Shown here: piece after piece, positions 15,751 through 23,674 of the stretch
How positions within the stretch are numbered: the first letter of the stretch is position 1
Layout of the letters: every line of letters starts with the position of its first letter
Origin: Streptomyces aureoverticillatus
GTDB lineage: Bacteria; Actinomycetota; Actinomycetes; Streptomycetales; Streptomycetaceae
Direction of reading: 5' to 3'
Assembly (NCBI RefSeq): GCF_014649395.1
Contig: NZ_BMSY01000010.1
Location: 240,297-304,296, forward strand
DNA length: 64,000 bases
The notes under the pieces: generated by a model
What the model saw: the letters and a program-made list of their open reading frames with translations, nothing else
Database searches by the model: none
What the model was told of the DNA's origin: nothing
Position numbers and translations under genes: made by a program

Positions 15751-16857
15751 ATGCCCAAGCCCGGAGAACTCACTTTCGTCGCCCCCCGCGGAGCCAAGAA
15801 GCCGCCGCGGCACCTCGCCGACCTCACGCCCGCCGAGCGCAAGGAAGCCGTCGCCGCGACCGGCGAGAAGCCGTTCCGCGCCAAGCAGCTCTCGCAGCAC
15901 TACTTCGCGCGGTACGCGCACCAGCCCGAGCAGTGGACGGACATCCCGGCCGGTGCGCGCGGCAAGCTCCAGGAGGCGCTGCTTCCGGAGCTGATGTCGG
16001 TGGTGCGGCACATCAGCTGTGACGACGACACCACCCGCAAGACCCTGTGGCGGCTGTTCGACGGCACGCTGGTGGAGTCGGTGCTGATGCGCTATCCGGA
16101 CCGGGTCACCATGTGCATCAGCTCCCAGGCGGGCTGCGGCATGAACTGCCCGTTCTGCGCGACGGGCCAGGCGGGCCTGGACCGGAACCTGTCGACCGCC
16201 GAGATCGTGCACCAGATCGTCGACGGCATGCGGGCCCTCAGGGACGGCGAGATCCCCGGCGGCCCGGCCCGGCTGTCGAACATCGTCTTCATGGGCATGG
16301 GCGAGCCGCTGGCGAACTACAACCGCGTGACCGGCGCGATCCGCCGCCTCACCGACCCCGAGCCCGACGGCGTCGGTCTCTCGCAGCGCGGCATCACCGT
16401 CTCCACGGTCGGCCTGGTGCCCGCCATCCACCGGTTCGCGGACGAGGGCTTCAAGTGCCGCCTCGCCATCTCGCTGCACGCGCCCGACGACGAGCTGCGC
16501 GACACCCTGGTCCCCGTCAACACCCGCTGGAAGGTCCGCGAGGTCATGGACGCCGGCTGGGAGTACGCGGCCAAGTCCGGCCGCCGCCTCTCCATCGAGT
16601 ACGCACTGATCCGGGACATCAACGACCAGGCGTGGCGCGGCGACCGGCTCGGGCGGCTGCTCAAGGGCAAGCCGGTGCACGTCAATCTCATTCCGCTGAA
16701 CCCCACGCCCGGGTCGAAGTGGACGGCGTCGCGGCCCGAGGACGAGAAGGCCTTCGTCGAGGCCATCGCCGCCCACGGCGTGCCGGTCACCATCCGTGAC
16801 ACCCGTGGCCAGGAGATCGACGGGGCGTGCGGGCAGCTCGCGGCGGCCGAGAGGTAG
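15751..16857 (+). CDS. rlmN: 23S rRNA/tRNA A2503/A37 C2-methyltransferase RlmN
   Basis: Radical-SAM enzyme that puts a methyl group on carbon 2 of adenine in 23S rRNA and some tRNAs, improving decoding. The cluster motif is CGMNCPFC (Cys129, Cys133, Cys136). The two catalytic cysteines of the family are also present: Cys122 in VTMCISSQ, in the position usually just before the motif, and Cys360 in the C-terminal GACGQLAA. 368 residues, normal. RlmN and Cfr share these features; the core-genome context makes RlmN far more likely. Its stop codon overlaps the -10-like element of the thiamine operon. Confidence 0.94.
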   Translation: MPKPGELTFVAPRGAKKPPRHLADLTPAERKEAVAATGEKPFRAKQLSQHYFARYAHQPEQWTDIPAGARGKLQEALLPELMSVVRHISCDDDTTRKTLWRLFDGTLVESVLMRYPDRVTMCISSQAGCGMNCPFCATGQAGLDRNLSTAEIVHQIVDGMRALRDGEIPGGPARLSNIVFMGMGEPLANYNRVTGAIRRLTDPEPDGVGLSQRGITVSTVGLVPAIHRFADEGFKCRLAISLHAPDDELRDTLVPVNTRWKVREVMDAGWEYAAKSGRRLSIEYALIRDINDQAWRGDRLGRLLKGKPVHVNLIPLNPTPGSKWTASRPEDEKAFVEAIAAHGVPVTIRDTRGQEIDGACGQLAAAER

Positions 16858-16860
16858 TCT
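16855..16860 (+). promoter_or_regulatory. -10-like TAGTCT of the thiamine transport operon
   Basis: TAGTCT overlaps the stop codon of rlmN. A start about seven bases later would place the TPP riboswitch at the very beginning of the transcript, as usual. The -35 region is poor. Confidence 0.4.
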
Positions 16861-16884
16861 TGCGGGCGTAACCACATCTGCATA

Positions 16885-16978
16885 TTCCGACAGGGGAGCG
16901 CCACAGCGCTGAGAGTGCGGTATCGGCCGCAGACCCTCTGAACCTCGCCCAGGTCATTCTGGGTAGGAAGTTCGGTCG
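16885..16978 (+). ncRNA. TPP riboswitch (THI element)
   Basis: Aptamer that binds thiamine pyrophosphate and switches off the following genes. The conserved parts occur in order: GGGGAGC near 16893, GCTGAGAG at 16908-16915, GACCCTCTGAACCT near 16931-16945, and GGGTAGGAAG at 16971-16980. The pairing pattern of the two helical arms holds by eye. The hairpin at 16995-17034 supplies the expression platform for the thiB-thiP-thiQ operon. Confidence 0.95.
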
Positions 16979-16994
16979 CTACTCAAGCTGTTGC

Positions 16995-17034
16995 GCCCTG
17001 CCCGGGACGCCGATCCGACGGTCCCGGGCAGGGC
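16995..17034 (+). terminator. Expression-platform hairpin of the TPP riboswitch
   Basis: GCCCTGCCCGGGAC at 16995-17008 pairs fully with GTCCCGGGCAGGGC at 17021-17034, 14 pairs around a 12-base loop, followed by a short T/C-rich stretch (TCTCTTCCT). It lies between aptamer and thiB, so control is probably by premature termination; the thiB ribosome site is 22 bases beyond and free. Confidence 0.8.
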
Positions 17035-17071
17035 CGCGTCTCTTCCTGGTCACTCCAGGAGGATGTTTTTC

Positions 17072-18169
17072 GTGAGCACCATAAAGACGGCGTCGGTGAA
17101 GCGGGCGTCGGTCACGGCGGCCGCCGTGGGCCTCGGCCTTGTCGTGGTCACCGCGTGCGGCTCCGACAACGGGTCGAAGGCATCGGACCCCAAGACGGTG
17201 ACGCTCGTGACGCACGACTCCTTCAACGTCTCCAAGGACGTACTGAAGGCCTTCGAGAAGACCTCCGGCTACAAGGTCCGCGTCCTTGAGGACGGCGACG
17301 CCGGGCAGGCCGTGAACAAGGCGATCCTGTCCAAGGACAACCCGCAGGGCGACGTGTTCTTCGGCGTCGACAACACCCTGCTGTCCCGGGCGCTCGACAA
17401 CGGCGTCTTCGAGCCGTACGAGGCCAAGGGCCTGGACCTGGTCCTGCCGCAGTACCGGCTCGCCAAGGGCGAGAAGGGCGTCACGCCCGTCGACTCCGGC
17501 GACATCTGCGTGAACTACGACAAGAAGTACTTCGCGGACAAGAAGCTCGCGCCGCCGCAGTCCTTCGACGACCTGATCAAGCCGCAGTACAAGAACCTCC
17601 TCGTCACCGAGAACGCCTCCACCTCCTCGCCCGGCCTGGGCTTCGTGCTCGGCACGGCCGCGAAGTACGGCGACGACGGCTGGCAGGGCTACTGGAAGAA
17701 GCTGAAGGCCAACGGCGTCAAGGTCGTCGACGGCTGGGAGCAGGCCTACAACGAGGAGTTCTCCGGCTCGGCCGGCGGCAAGAAGGCCAAGGGCGACCGG
17801 CCGCTCGTCGTGTCGTACGCCTCCTCGCCGCCCGTCGAGGTGCTCTACGCCAAGCCGCAGCCCAAGGAGGCCCCGACCGGCGTCGCCACCGGCACCTGCT
17901 TCCGGCAGATCGAGTACGCGGGCCTGCTGAACGGCGCGAAGAACGAGAAGGGCGGCAAGGCGCTCCTCGACTTCGTGATCAGCAAGAAATTCCAGGACGA
18001 CATGCCGCTCCAGATGTTTGTGAACCCGGTGACAGACACCGCGCAGACGCCCGAGCTGTTCCGGAAGTTCGGTGCGAAGGTCGACAAGCCGCAGACCATG
18101 GCCCCGAAGAAGATCGCCGACAACCGTGAGCAGTGGGTCAAGTCATGGACCTCGCTCGTTCTGAAGTAG
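17072..18169 (+). CDS. thiB: Thiamine ABC transporter substrate-binding lipoprotein
   Basis: Captures thiamine or its phosphates outside the membrane for import by ThiPQ. Lipoprotein signal with lipobox VVTAC (Cys29). The mature protein has the ThiB look: VTLVTHDSFNVSKDVLKAFEK, FFGVDNTLLSRAL, and the C-terminal GTCFRQIEYAGLL. The GTG at 17072 is chosen because AGGAGG stands nine bases before it; ATG 17063 directly touches that ribosome site. Placement behind a TPP riboswitch gives the substrate with confidence. 365 residues. Confidence 0.93.
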   Translation: MSTIKTASVKRASVTAAAVGLGLVVVTACGSDNGSKASDPKTVTLVTHDSFNVSKDVLKAFEKTSGYKVRVLEDGDAGQAVNKAILSKDNPQGDVFFGVDNTLLSRALDNGVFEPYEAKGLDLVLPQYRLAKGEKGVTPVDSGDICVNYDKKYFADKKLAPPQSFDDLIKPQYKNLLVTENASTSSPGLGFVLGTAAKYGDDGWQGYWKKLKANGVKVVDGWEQAYNEEFSGSAGGKKAKGDRPLVVSYASSPPVEVLYAKPQPKEAPTGVATGTCFRQIEYAGLLNGAKNEKGGKALLDFVISKKFQDDMPLQMFVNPVTDTAQTPELFRKFGAKVDKPQTMAPKKIADNREQWVKSWTSLVLK

Positions 18170-19941
18170 CCGAGCCGGGCGAGCCCCGCTCCGGGAAGAC
18201 CCCTGGGGGACGTGCGGGAGGTACGGGAGACAGGGGGCGCGGCGGCCCGGGGCGGCGGCGGGACCGGCGGGGGAGCGTGGCGCGGCTCGGCCTCATGGCC
18301 CTGCCCGTCGCGTTCTTCGCCGTCTTCTTCGCCTACCCGGTCGCCGTGATCGTCGCGCGCGGCCTGAAGGCCGACGGGAGCTGGCAGTTCGGCCGGATCG
18401 GCGACGTCGTCGGGCAGTCGGACATCCAGCAGGTGCTGTGGTTCACCACCTGGCAGGCGGTCGCCTCCACCGCGCTCACGCTGCTGATCGCGCTGCCCGG
18501 CGCGTATGTCTTCGCGCGCTTCGATTTCAGGGGCAAGCAGGTGCTGCGGGCGGTCGTCACCGTGCCGTTCGTGCTGCCGACCGTCGTCGTCGGCACGGCC
18601 TTCCTCGCCGTCATCGGACGCGGCGGGCTCTTCGACGAGTTGTGGGGGGTGCGCCTGGACACCACGGTGTGGGCGATCCTGCTCGCCCACGTCTTCTTCA
18701 ACTACGCCGTCGTCGTGCGCACCGTCGGCGGGCTCTGGTCACAGCTCGACCCGCGCCAGGAGGAGGCCGCGCGGATGCTCGGCGCCTCCCGGCTCACCGC
18801 CTGGCGGACGGTCACCCTGCCCGCGCTGGCGCCCGCCGTCGCGGCGGCCGCGCTCATGGTCTTCCTGTTCACGTTCACGTCGTTCGGCGTCGTACAGATC
18901 CTCGGCGGCCCCGCGTACTCGACCCTGGAAGTGGAGATCTACCGGCAGACCGCCCAGCTCCTGGACCTGCCGACGGCCGCCGTCCTCACGATCGTGCAGT
19001 TCGCGGCGGTCGGCGCGGTCCTCGCCGTGCACGCCTGGACGGTGCGCCGGCGCGAGAGCGCGCTGAAGCTGGTGGACGCTTCCGCGGCGGTGCGGCGGCC
19101 GCGCGGGGCCGGGCAGTGGAGCCTGCTCGGCTTCGTGCTCCTGACCGTCGCGCTGCTGATCCTGCTGCCGCTGGGCGTGCTGGTGCAGCGGTCGTTCGAC
19201 GGGCCCGACGGCTACGGATTCCTGTACTACGAGACGCTGCGGTCGGCCGACGGCGGCGCGTTCCTCGTCCCGGCCGTCGACGCGATCGGGAACTCCCTTC
19301 AGTACGCCGTCGTGGCCACGGCCATCGCCCTGGTGATCGGCGGGCTCGCGGCGGCCGCGCTGACCCTCCCCCAGCCTCGAACAGACTCGGCCGGGGGGAC
19401 CCCCTCCGCGGGGCGGCTCGTGCGCGGGTTCGACGCGCTCCTCATGCTGCCGCTCGGCGTGTCCGCGGTGACCGTCGGCTTCGGCTTCCTGATCGCCCTG
19501 GACGAGCCGCCGCTTGACCTGCGGGCGTCCTGGATCCTGGTCCCGCTGGCGCAGGCGCTGGTGGGCGTCCCCTTCGTCGTCCGCACGATGCTGCCCGTGC
19601 TGCGCGCGGTGGACGGGCGGCTGCGTGAGGCGGCCGCGGTGCTCGGGGCCTCGCCGCTGCGGGCCTGGCGGGAGGTCGACTTCCCGCTGGTGCGGCGGGC
19701 GCTGCTGATCGCGGCGGGCTTCGCCTTCGCGGTGTCGCTCGGCGAGTTCGGCGCGACGGTGTTCATCGCCCGGCCGGACAACCCGACCCTGCCGGTCGCC
19801 GTGGCACGGCTGCTCGGCCGGGCCGGAGACCTCAACTACGGGCAGGCCATGGCCCTTTCGACGATTCTGATGGTGGTGTGCGCGGTGTCGCTGTTGCTCC
19901 TGGAGCGGTTGCGTACGGAACGTACGACGGGAGAGTTCTGA
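18145..19941 (+). CDS. thiP: Thiamine ABC transporter permease, two-domain
   Basis: Membrane part of the thiamine importer, a tandem fusion of two permease domains as usual for ThiP. Each half has six or so helices and an EAA-type coupling loop: EEAARMLGASRLTAW in the first half, REAAAVLGASPLRAW in the second. The N-terminal 50 residues are Gly/Arg-rich and soluble. Start uncertain; ATG 18145 overlaps thiB by 25 bases. About residues 408-420 (LPQPRTDSAGGTP) are encoded by a palindromic repeat inserted in frame, lying in a loop between helices of the second half. Confidence 0.92.
   Translation: MDLARSEVAEPGEPRSGKTPGGRAGGTGDRGRGGPGRRRDRRGSVARLGLMALPVAFFAVFFAYPVAVIVARGLKADGSWQFGRIGDVVGQSDIQQVLWFTTWQAVASTALTLLIALPGAYVFARFDFRGKQVLRAVVTVPFVLPTVVVGTAFLAVIGRGGLFDELWGVRLDTTVWAILLAHVFFNYAVVVRTVGGLWSQLDPRQEEAARMLGASRLTAWRTVTLPALAPAVAAAALMVFLFTFTSFGVVQILGGPAYSTLEVEIYRQTAQLLDLPTAAVLTIVQFAAVGAVLAVHAWTVRRRESALKLVDASAAVRRPRGAGQWSLLGFVLLTVALLILLPLGVLVQRSFDGPDGYGFLYYETLRSADGGAFLVPAVDAIGNSLQYAVVATAIALVIGGLAAAALTLPQPRTDSAGGTPSAGRLVRGFDALLMLPLGVSAVTVGFGFLIALDEPPLDLRASWILVPLAQALVGVPFVVRTMLPVLRAVDGRLREAAAVLGASPLRAWREVDFPLVRRALLIAAGFAFAVSLGEFGATVFIARPDNPTLPVAVARLLGRAGDLNYGQAMALSTILMVVCAVSLLLLERLRTERTTGEF
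19366..19404. repeat. Palindromic repeat inside thiP
   Basis: CTCCCCCAGCC and GGCCGGGGGGACCCC flank a short spacer and can form a stem. The segment resembles a GC-rich palindromic repeat that I recall from intergenic regions of many streptomycetes. Here it is read in frame as about 13 residues of a loop. Confidence 0.6.
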
Positions 19942-20993
19942 TGGCTGCCGCGCAGAACGGGGCGCAGGACGGGGCGTTGCTGCGCCTTGAGGGCGTGACG
20001 GTACGTTTCGGGGCCCGCGCCGCCCTCGACGCTGTGGGTCTCGACGTCGCCGAGCACGAGATCGTGTGTGTGCTCGGGCCGAGCGGCAGCGGCAAGTCGA
20101 CGCTGCTGCGGGCCGTCGCCGGGCTGCAAGGGGTCGAGGGCGGGCGGATCGTGCTCGGCGGGCGCGACCAGGGCGGGGTGCCCGCGCACAAGCGGGGCGT
20201 CGGCCTGATGTTCCAGGACCATCAGCTCTTCCCGCAGCATGACGTGGCGGGAAACGTCGCCTTCGGGCTGCGGATGCACGGCGCCTCGCGGGCCGAGCAG
20301 GCCCTGCGGGTCGCCGAGTTGCTGGACCTGGTGGGGCTGCCGGGCGCGCAGAAGCGGGCCGTGTCCTCGCTGTCGGGCGGCGAGCAGCAGCGGGTCGCGC
20401 TGGCCCGGGCGCTCGCGCCGCGACCGCGCCTGCTGATGCTCGACGAGCCGCTCGGCCAGCTCGACCGCTCGCTGCGGGAGCGACTGGTGGTCGAACTGCG
20501 GGAACTCTTCGACGAGTTGGGGACGACGGTGCTCGCGGTCACGCACGACCAGGGCGAGGCGTTCGCGCTCGCGGACCGGGTCGTGGTGATGCGGGACGGG
20601 CGGATCGCCCAGTCCGGTACGCCCCTTGAGGTGTGGCGGAACCCGGCCGACGAGTTCGTCGCGCGCTTCCTCGGCTTCGACAACGTGGTCGACGCGACCG
20701 TCACCGGCGAGGCCGCGGACACGGTGTGGGGCAAGGTCCCGGTGCCGGACGGGACCCGGCAGGGGGCGTGCCGGTTGCTCGTGCGGCCCGCCGGGGTGCG
20801 GCTCGTGGGGGCGTGGGAGGGGCTCGCGTGTGTGGTGGCGGCGCGTACGTTCCGGGGCACGCATGTCGCCGTGCGTCTGGAGCCGCCGGGCGGACCGAGG
20901 CTCGAGGCGGCGTGCGCGCTGCGGGACGCGCCCGCTGTGGGGGAGACGGTAGGGGTGGAGTTCGACTCGGGTGACGTGGTGGTGCTCGGCTGA
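19941..20993 (+). CDS. thiQ: Thiamine ABC transporter ATP-binding protein
   Basis: ATPase that powers the ThiBP importer. Walker A GPSGSGKST near 46-54, Q-loop in MFQDHQLFPQHDV, signature LSGGEQQR near 144, Walker B LLMLDEP, switch histidine in AVTHDQGEAFAL. The C-terminal 110 residues form a regulatory beta domain. ATG 19941 shares one base with the thiP stop (TGATG), so translation is coupled. 350 residues, longer than enteric ThiQ (about 230) because of the C-terminal domain, a form closer to the MalK/PotA branch. Confidence 0.92.
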   Translation: MAAAQNGAQDGALLRLEGVTVRFGARAALDAVGLDVAEHEIVCVLGPSGSGKSTLLRAVAGLQGVEGGRIVLGGRDQGGVPAHKRGVGLMFQDHQLFPQHDVAGNVAFGLRMHGASRAEQALRVAELLDLVGLPGAQKRAVSSLSGGEQQRVALARALAPRPRLLMLDEPLGQLDRSLRERLVVELRELFDELGTTVLAVTHDQGEAFALADRVVVMRDGRIAQSGTPLEVWRNPADEFVARFLGFDNVVDATVTGEAADTVWGKVPVPDGTRQGACRLLVRPAGVRLVGAWEGLACVVAARTFRGTHVAVRLEPPGGPRLEAACALRDAPAVGETVGVEFDSGDVVVLG

Positions 20994-21061
20994 GTGGCGG
21001 CCCCTCGGCGGCCCCGGGGGCGGTGGCGAAAACCTGGCTGCCCGGGCGGGGGACGGCGACT

Positions 21062-21067
21062 TATGGT
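21062..21067 (+). promoter_or_regulatory. -10-like TATGGT immediately before a start codon
   Basis: Ends seven bases before ATG 21074, the same spacing seen before the TetR gene at 9250; no ribosome site is present between. Suggests a leaderless transcript. Confidence 0.4.
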
Positions 21068-21073
21068 TCGGCC

Positions 21074-21865
21074 ATGACGAGACTTGGATACGACCGGTAC
21101 CGCGAAGAAGTCGCCCGCCAGCTCGGGCTGTTCAGGGAGACCCTGATCGGCGCCGACCTGACGGTCACCGTGCCGACCTGCCCCGAGTGGACGCTCGGGC
21201 AGCTCGCCCGGCACACCGGAGGCGCGGTGCGGTGGGTCGAGGCGCATGTGCGGACCCGGGCGGACAAGAACGTCCCCGAGTCGGACGTCCCGGACTTCGA
21301 GGGGCCCGGCGACGACGACCCCGCCGGGCTCGACGCGTGGCTCGCCGAGACGGCGGAGCTGATGGACGCGACCCTGCGGGGTGCCACCGGCGACACGGCC
21401 GTGTGGACGTGGGCTGCGGAGCACACCGCCGGGTTCTGGGCCCGGCGGATGACGCACGAGGTGGCCGTGCACCGGGCCGACGCGGCGATCGCGGCGGGGC
21501 TTCCGTACGAGGTGGCGCCCGAGGTGGCCGCTGACGCGATCGATGAGTGGCTGGAGATCGTGCAGTACGTGCAGCGGAACAACTTGGCCGACCGTGCGGC
21601 CGACTTGCGTGGGGGTGGGCGGAGCATTCATCTCCACGCGGTGGATGCGGAGGCCGCGGTGAACGCGGAGTGGGTTGTTGAGTTGGCCGAGGAGGGGGTC
21701 GTGTGGCGGCGGGGGCACGAGAAGGCCGATGTTGCGCTTCGGGGGCCGCTTACGGAGGTCATGCTCGCCTTTTACCGGCGGCGGGGGTTGGACTCCGGGC
21801 GGGTTGAGGTGATCGGGGACCGGGAGTTGCTGGAGTTCTGGCTGGAGCGGGCTTCGTTTGGGTGA
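21074..21865 (+). CDS. Maleylpyruvate isomerase family mycothiol-dependent enzyme
   Basis: Member of the DinB-like family that in actinomycetes includes mycothiol-dependent maleylpyruvate isomerase. VPTCPEWTLGQLARHTGG near 35 and RRMTHEVAVHRADA near 135 supply the metal-binding histidines of the N-terminal four-helix domain, and a smaller C-terminal domain follows. Many paralogues exist in Streptomyces, most of unknown substrate. ATG 21074 is preferred to the upstream 21023 because of the -10-like element just before it. 263 residues, cytoplasmic, probably monocistronic. Confidence 0.8.
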   Translation: MTRLGYDRYREEVARQLGLFRETLIGADLTVTVPTCPEWTLGQLARHTGGAVRWVEAHVRTRADKNVPESDVPDFEGPGDDDPAGLDAWLAETAELMDATLRGATGDTAVWTWAAEHTAGFWARRMTHEVAVHRADAAIAAGLPYEVAPEVAADAIDEWLEIVQYVQRNNLADRAADLRGGGRSIHLHAVDAEAAVNAEWVVELAEEGVVWRRGHEKADVALRGPLTEVMLAFYRRRGLDSGRVEVIGDRELLEFWLERASFG

Positions 21866-21879
21866 CTGCCGGCCGTAAC

Positions 21880-21945
21880 GGCGCCGTCGGACTGGGCTGC
21901 CTCGAGGGTCGGGATCCGCCCTGCGGAACGCCTGCCCACAGCGGT
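21880..21945. repeat. Dispersed repeat, copy 2 (second type)
   Basis: Between two convergent genes. 21892-21921 matches 39460-39489 at 28 of 30 bases (CTGGGCTGCCTYGAGGG and onward), and the next part resembles the ending GCGGMACGMCTGCCCACAGCGG of the repeats at 9.9 and 39.4 kb. Noncoding. Confidence 0.75.
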
Positions 21946-21957
21946 TGACCTACGGGG

Positions 21958-23088
21958 TCAGGCCGTCCCGCCAAGCTCCGCCAAAGCCGTTGCCGCCTCG
22001 CTCACGTCCCCCACCAGGGCGATGCGCGCCCCCATCGGGCGGTCCGCCGCCAGGGACTGGAGGAGGGGCCAGGCGGGGAGGTGGTGGGTCCAGTGGTGGG
22101 TGTTGACCAGGACCATGGGGGTGGGGGCGCCGCGGGACTCGTAGTAGTTGGGGGTCGCGTTGTCGAAGATCTCCTGGACGGTGCCCGCGGCACCCGGCAG
22201 GAAGACGACGCCCGCGTTGGACCGGGCGAGCAGCCCGTCCTCGCGGGTCGCGTTGGCGAAGTACTTGGCCAGGTGCGCGGCGAAGGCGTTCGGCGGCTCG
22301 TGGCCGTAGAACCAGGTGGGGATGCCGACCGACGGACCGCCGGACGGCCACTGCTCGCGCACCGCGAACGCGGCCCGCGCCCACTCGGTCACCGACGGCG
22401 TGAACGAGGGCGCCTTGGCGAGAATCAGCAGCGCCTCGTCCAGCATCTCGTCGTCGTACACGGCGGCGTACGCACCGAGGTTCGCCGCCTCCATGGCCCC
22501 GGGACCACCTCCGGTAGCCACCGTGAAGCCGTCGCGCGCGAGCTGCCGCCCGAGCCGCGCCGCGCCCGCGTACTCCGCCGTGCCCCGTGCCATCGCGTGG
22601 CCGCCCATGACGCCCACCACCCGCGCCCCGACCAGGAGTTCGTCGAGCGCGTCGGAGATGGAGTCGTCGTGCACGGCGCGCAGCATCGACGCGAAGACGT
22701 CCCCGTCGGCCTTGGTCTGCTGGAACCACGCGTAGGCGCGGGCGTCCGGCGTTGCCTCGTACCCGCCGTCGTCGAGCCCCGCGAACAGGTCGCCGGGGGT
22801 GTACAGGAGCGCGCGGTAGGGGTCGAACGGAAGGCCCGGGACGGGCGGGAAGACCAGGGCGCCGGAGGCCCGGACGCGGGCGGCGGCGTCCTCCGCCATC
22901 GGGCAGCCGAGGAACACGGCGCCCGTGGTGTCCGCGGTGAGCAGCGCGGACGTCCGGCCCGTCAAGTCGACGGCCTGGACGCGGTATCCGGCGAGCGAGC
23001 CGCGTACCGCCATGACCTCGTCGAACTCGGCGAGCGTCTCGATCTCGCGGTCGCCGGCGTGCGGGGCGGATGCTTCGGAGGGCAGCAT
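21958..23088 (-). CDS. LOG-family (Rossmann-fold nucleotide-binding) protein with extra N-terminal domain
   Basis: 376 residues. The C-terminal 220 residues have the LOG/lysine-decarboxylase-like fold: VVGVMGGHAMARG, the binding motif GGGPGAMEAAN near 193, and PGAAGTVQEIFD near 297. The last is a variant of PGGxGTxxE in which the second glycine is alanine. Members cut cytokinin riboside phosphates or other nucleoside phosphates; no lysine decarboxylation occurs. The first 150 residues are a separate segment not seen in the short LOG enzymes, so the substrate may differ. No signal peptide. Stands alone, upstream of the VOC gene on the same strand. Confidence 0.82.
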   Translation of the reverse strand: MLPSEASAPHAGDREIETLAEFDEVMAVRGSLAGYRVQAVDLTGRTSALLTADTTGAVFLGCPMAEDAAARVRASGALVFPPVPGLPFDPYRALLYTPGDLFAGLDDGGYEATPDARAYAWFQQTKADGDVFASMLRAVHDDSISDALDELLVGARVVGVMGGHAMARGTAEYAGAARLGRQLARDGFTVATGGGPGAMEAANLGAYAAVYDDEMLDEALLILAKAPSFTPSVTEWARAAFAVREQWPSGGPSVGIPTWFYGHEPPNAFAAHLAKYFANATREDGLLARSNAGVVFLPGAAGTVQEIFDNATPNYYESRGAPTPMVLVNTHHWTHHLPAWPLLQSLAADRPMGARIALVGDVSEAATALAELGGTA

Positions 23089-23125
23089 CCGCCCATGCTA
23101 TGCACCCGTGGGAGACGGGTACCGC

Positions 23126-23530
23126 TCAGCCCTCGATCTGGGTCGGGTCCATCCACATGACCTCCCAGGTGTGGCCGTCGAGGTCGTCGAAGGCGCGGCC
23201 GTACATGAAGCCGTAGTCCTGGACCTTGCCGGCGGTGGCGCCCGCCGCGATCGCCTTGTCGACCAGCTCGTCCACCGCGGAGCGGCTCTCGGCGCTCAGG
23301 GCGATCAGCGTCTCGCTCGTCTTGGTGGCGTCCGCGATCTCCTTGGTGGTGAACTGCTGGTAGTGCGGCTTGCTCAGCATCATCGCGACGATCGTGTCGC
23401 TGATCTTCACGCAGGCGGTGTCGTCCGTGGAGAACTGGGGGTCGAGTGAGTAGCCGAGCGCGGTGAAGAACTTCTTCGTGGCCTCGACGTCGTTCACGGC
23501 CAGGTTCACGAAGATCATCTGCTGGTACAT
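23126..23530 (-). CDS. VOC superfamily (glyoxalase/bleomycin-resistance-like) protein
   Basis: 134 residues with two beta-alpha-beta-beta-beta halves typical of the vicinal-oxygen-chelate fold: FVNLAVNDVEATKKFFTALGY at the start and YGFMYGRAFDDLDGHTWEVMW at the end. The subgroup resembles proteins often annotated as extradiol-dioxygenase-like or PhnB-like; the reaction is unknown. ATG 23530 has GGGAGA upstream. A perfect 7-base inverted repeat, TGCGTAA..TTACGCA, lies 28-57 bases before the start and suggests dedicated control. Confidence 0.82.
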   Translation of the reverse strand: MYQQMIFVNLAVNDVEATKKFFTALGYSLDPQFSTDDTACVKISDTIVAMMLSKPHYQQFTTKEIADATKTSETLIALSAESRSAVDELVDKAIAAGATAGKVQDYGFMYGRAFDDLDGHTWEVMWMDPTQIEG

Positions 23531-23557
23531 GTGCGTCTCCCGTGGGGTGCGTGTGCC

Positions 23558-23587
23558 TTGCGTAAAGGTCTGTGTGCGTCTTACGCA
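23558..23587. promoter_or_regulatory. Putative operator upstream of the VOC gene
   Basis: TGCGTAA at 23558-23564 and TTACGCA at 23581-23587 form a perfect inverted repeat with a 16-base spacer, in a relatively AT-rich stretch. Arms and centre spacing suit a dimeric helix-turn-helix regulator. No regulator gene is adjacent. Confidence 0.5.
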
Positions 23588-23674
23588 GGATTAGACAGCC
23601 CCTCGGGGCGGAACTCATCGTCCGTCGCGAAATTTTCTTGTACGAGCTTTCGAGGGCACCGCGGCCGCGGCGGC

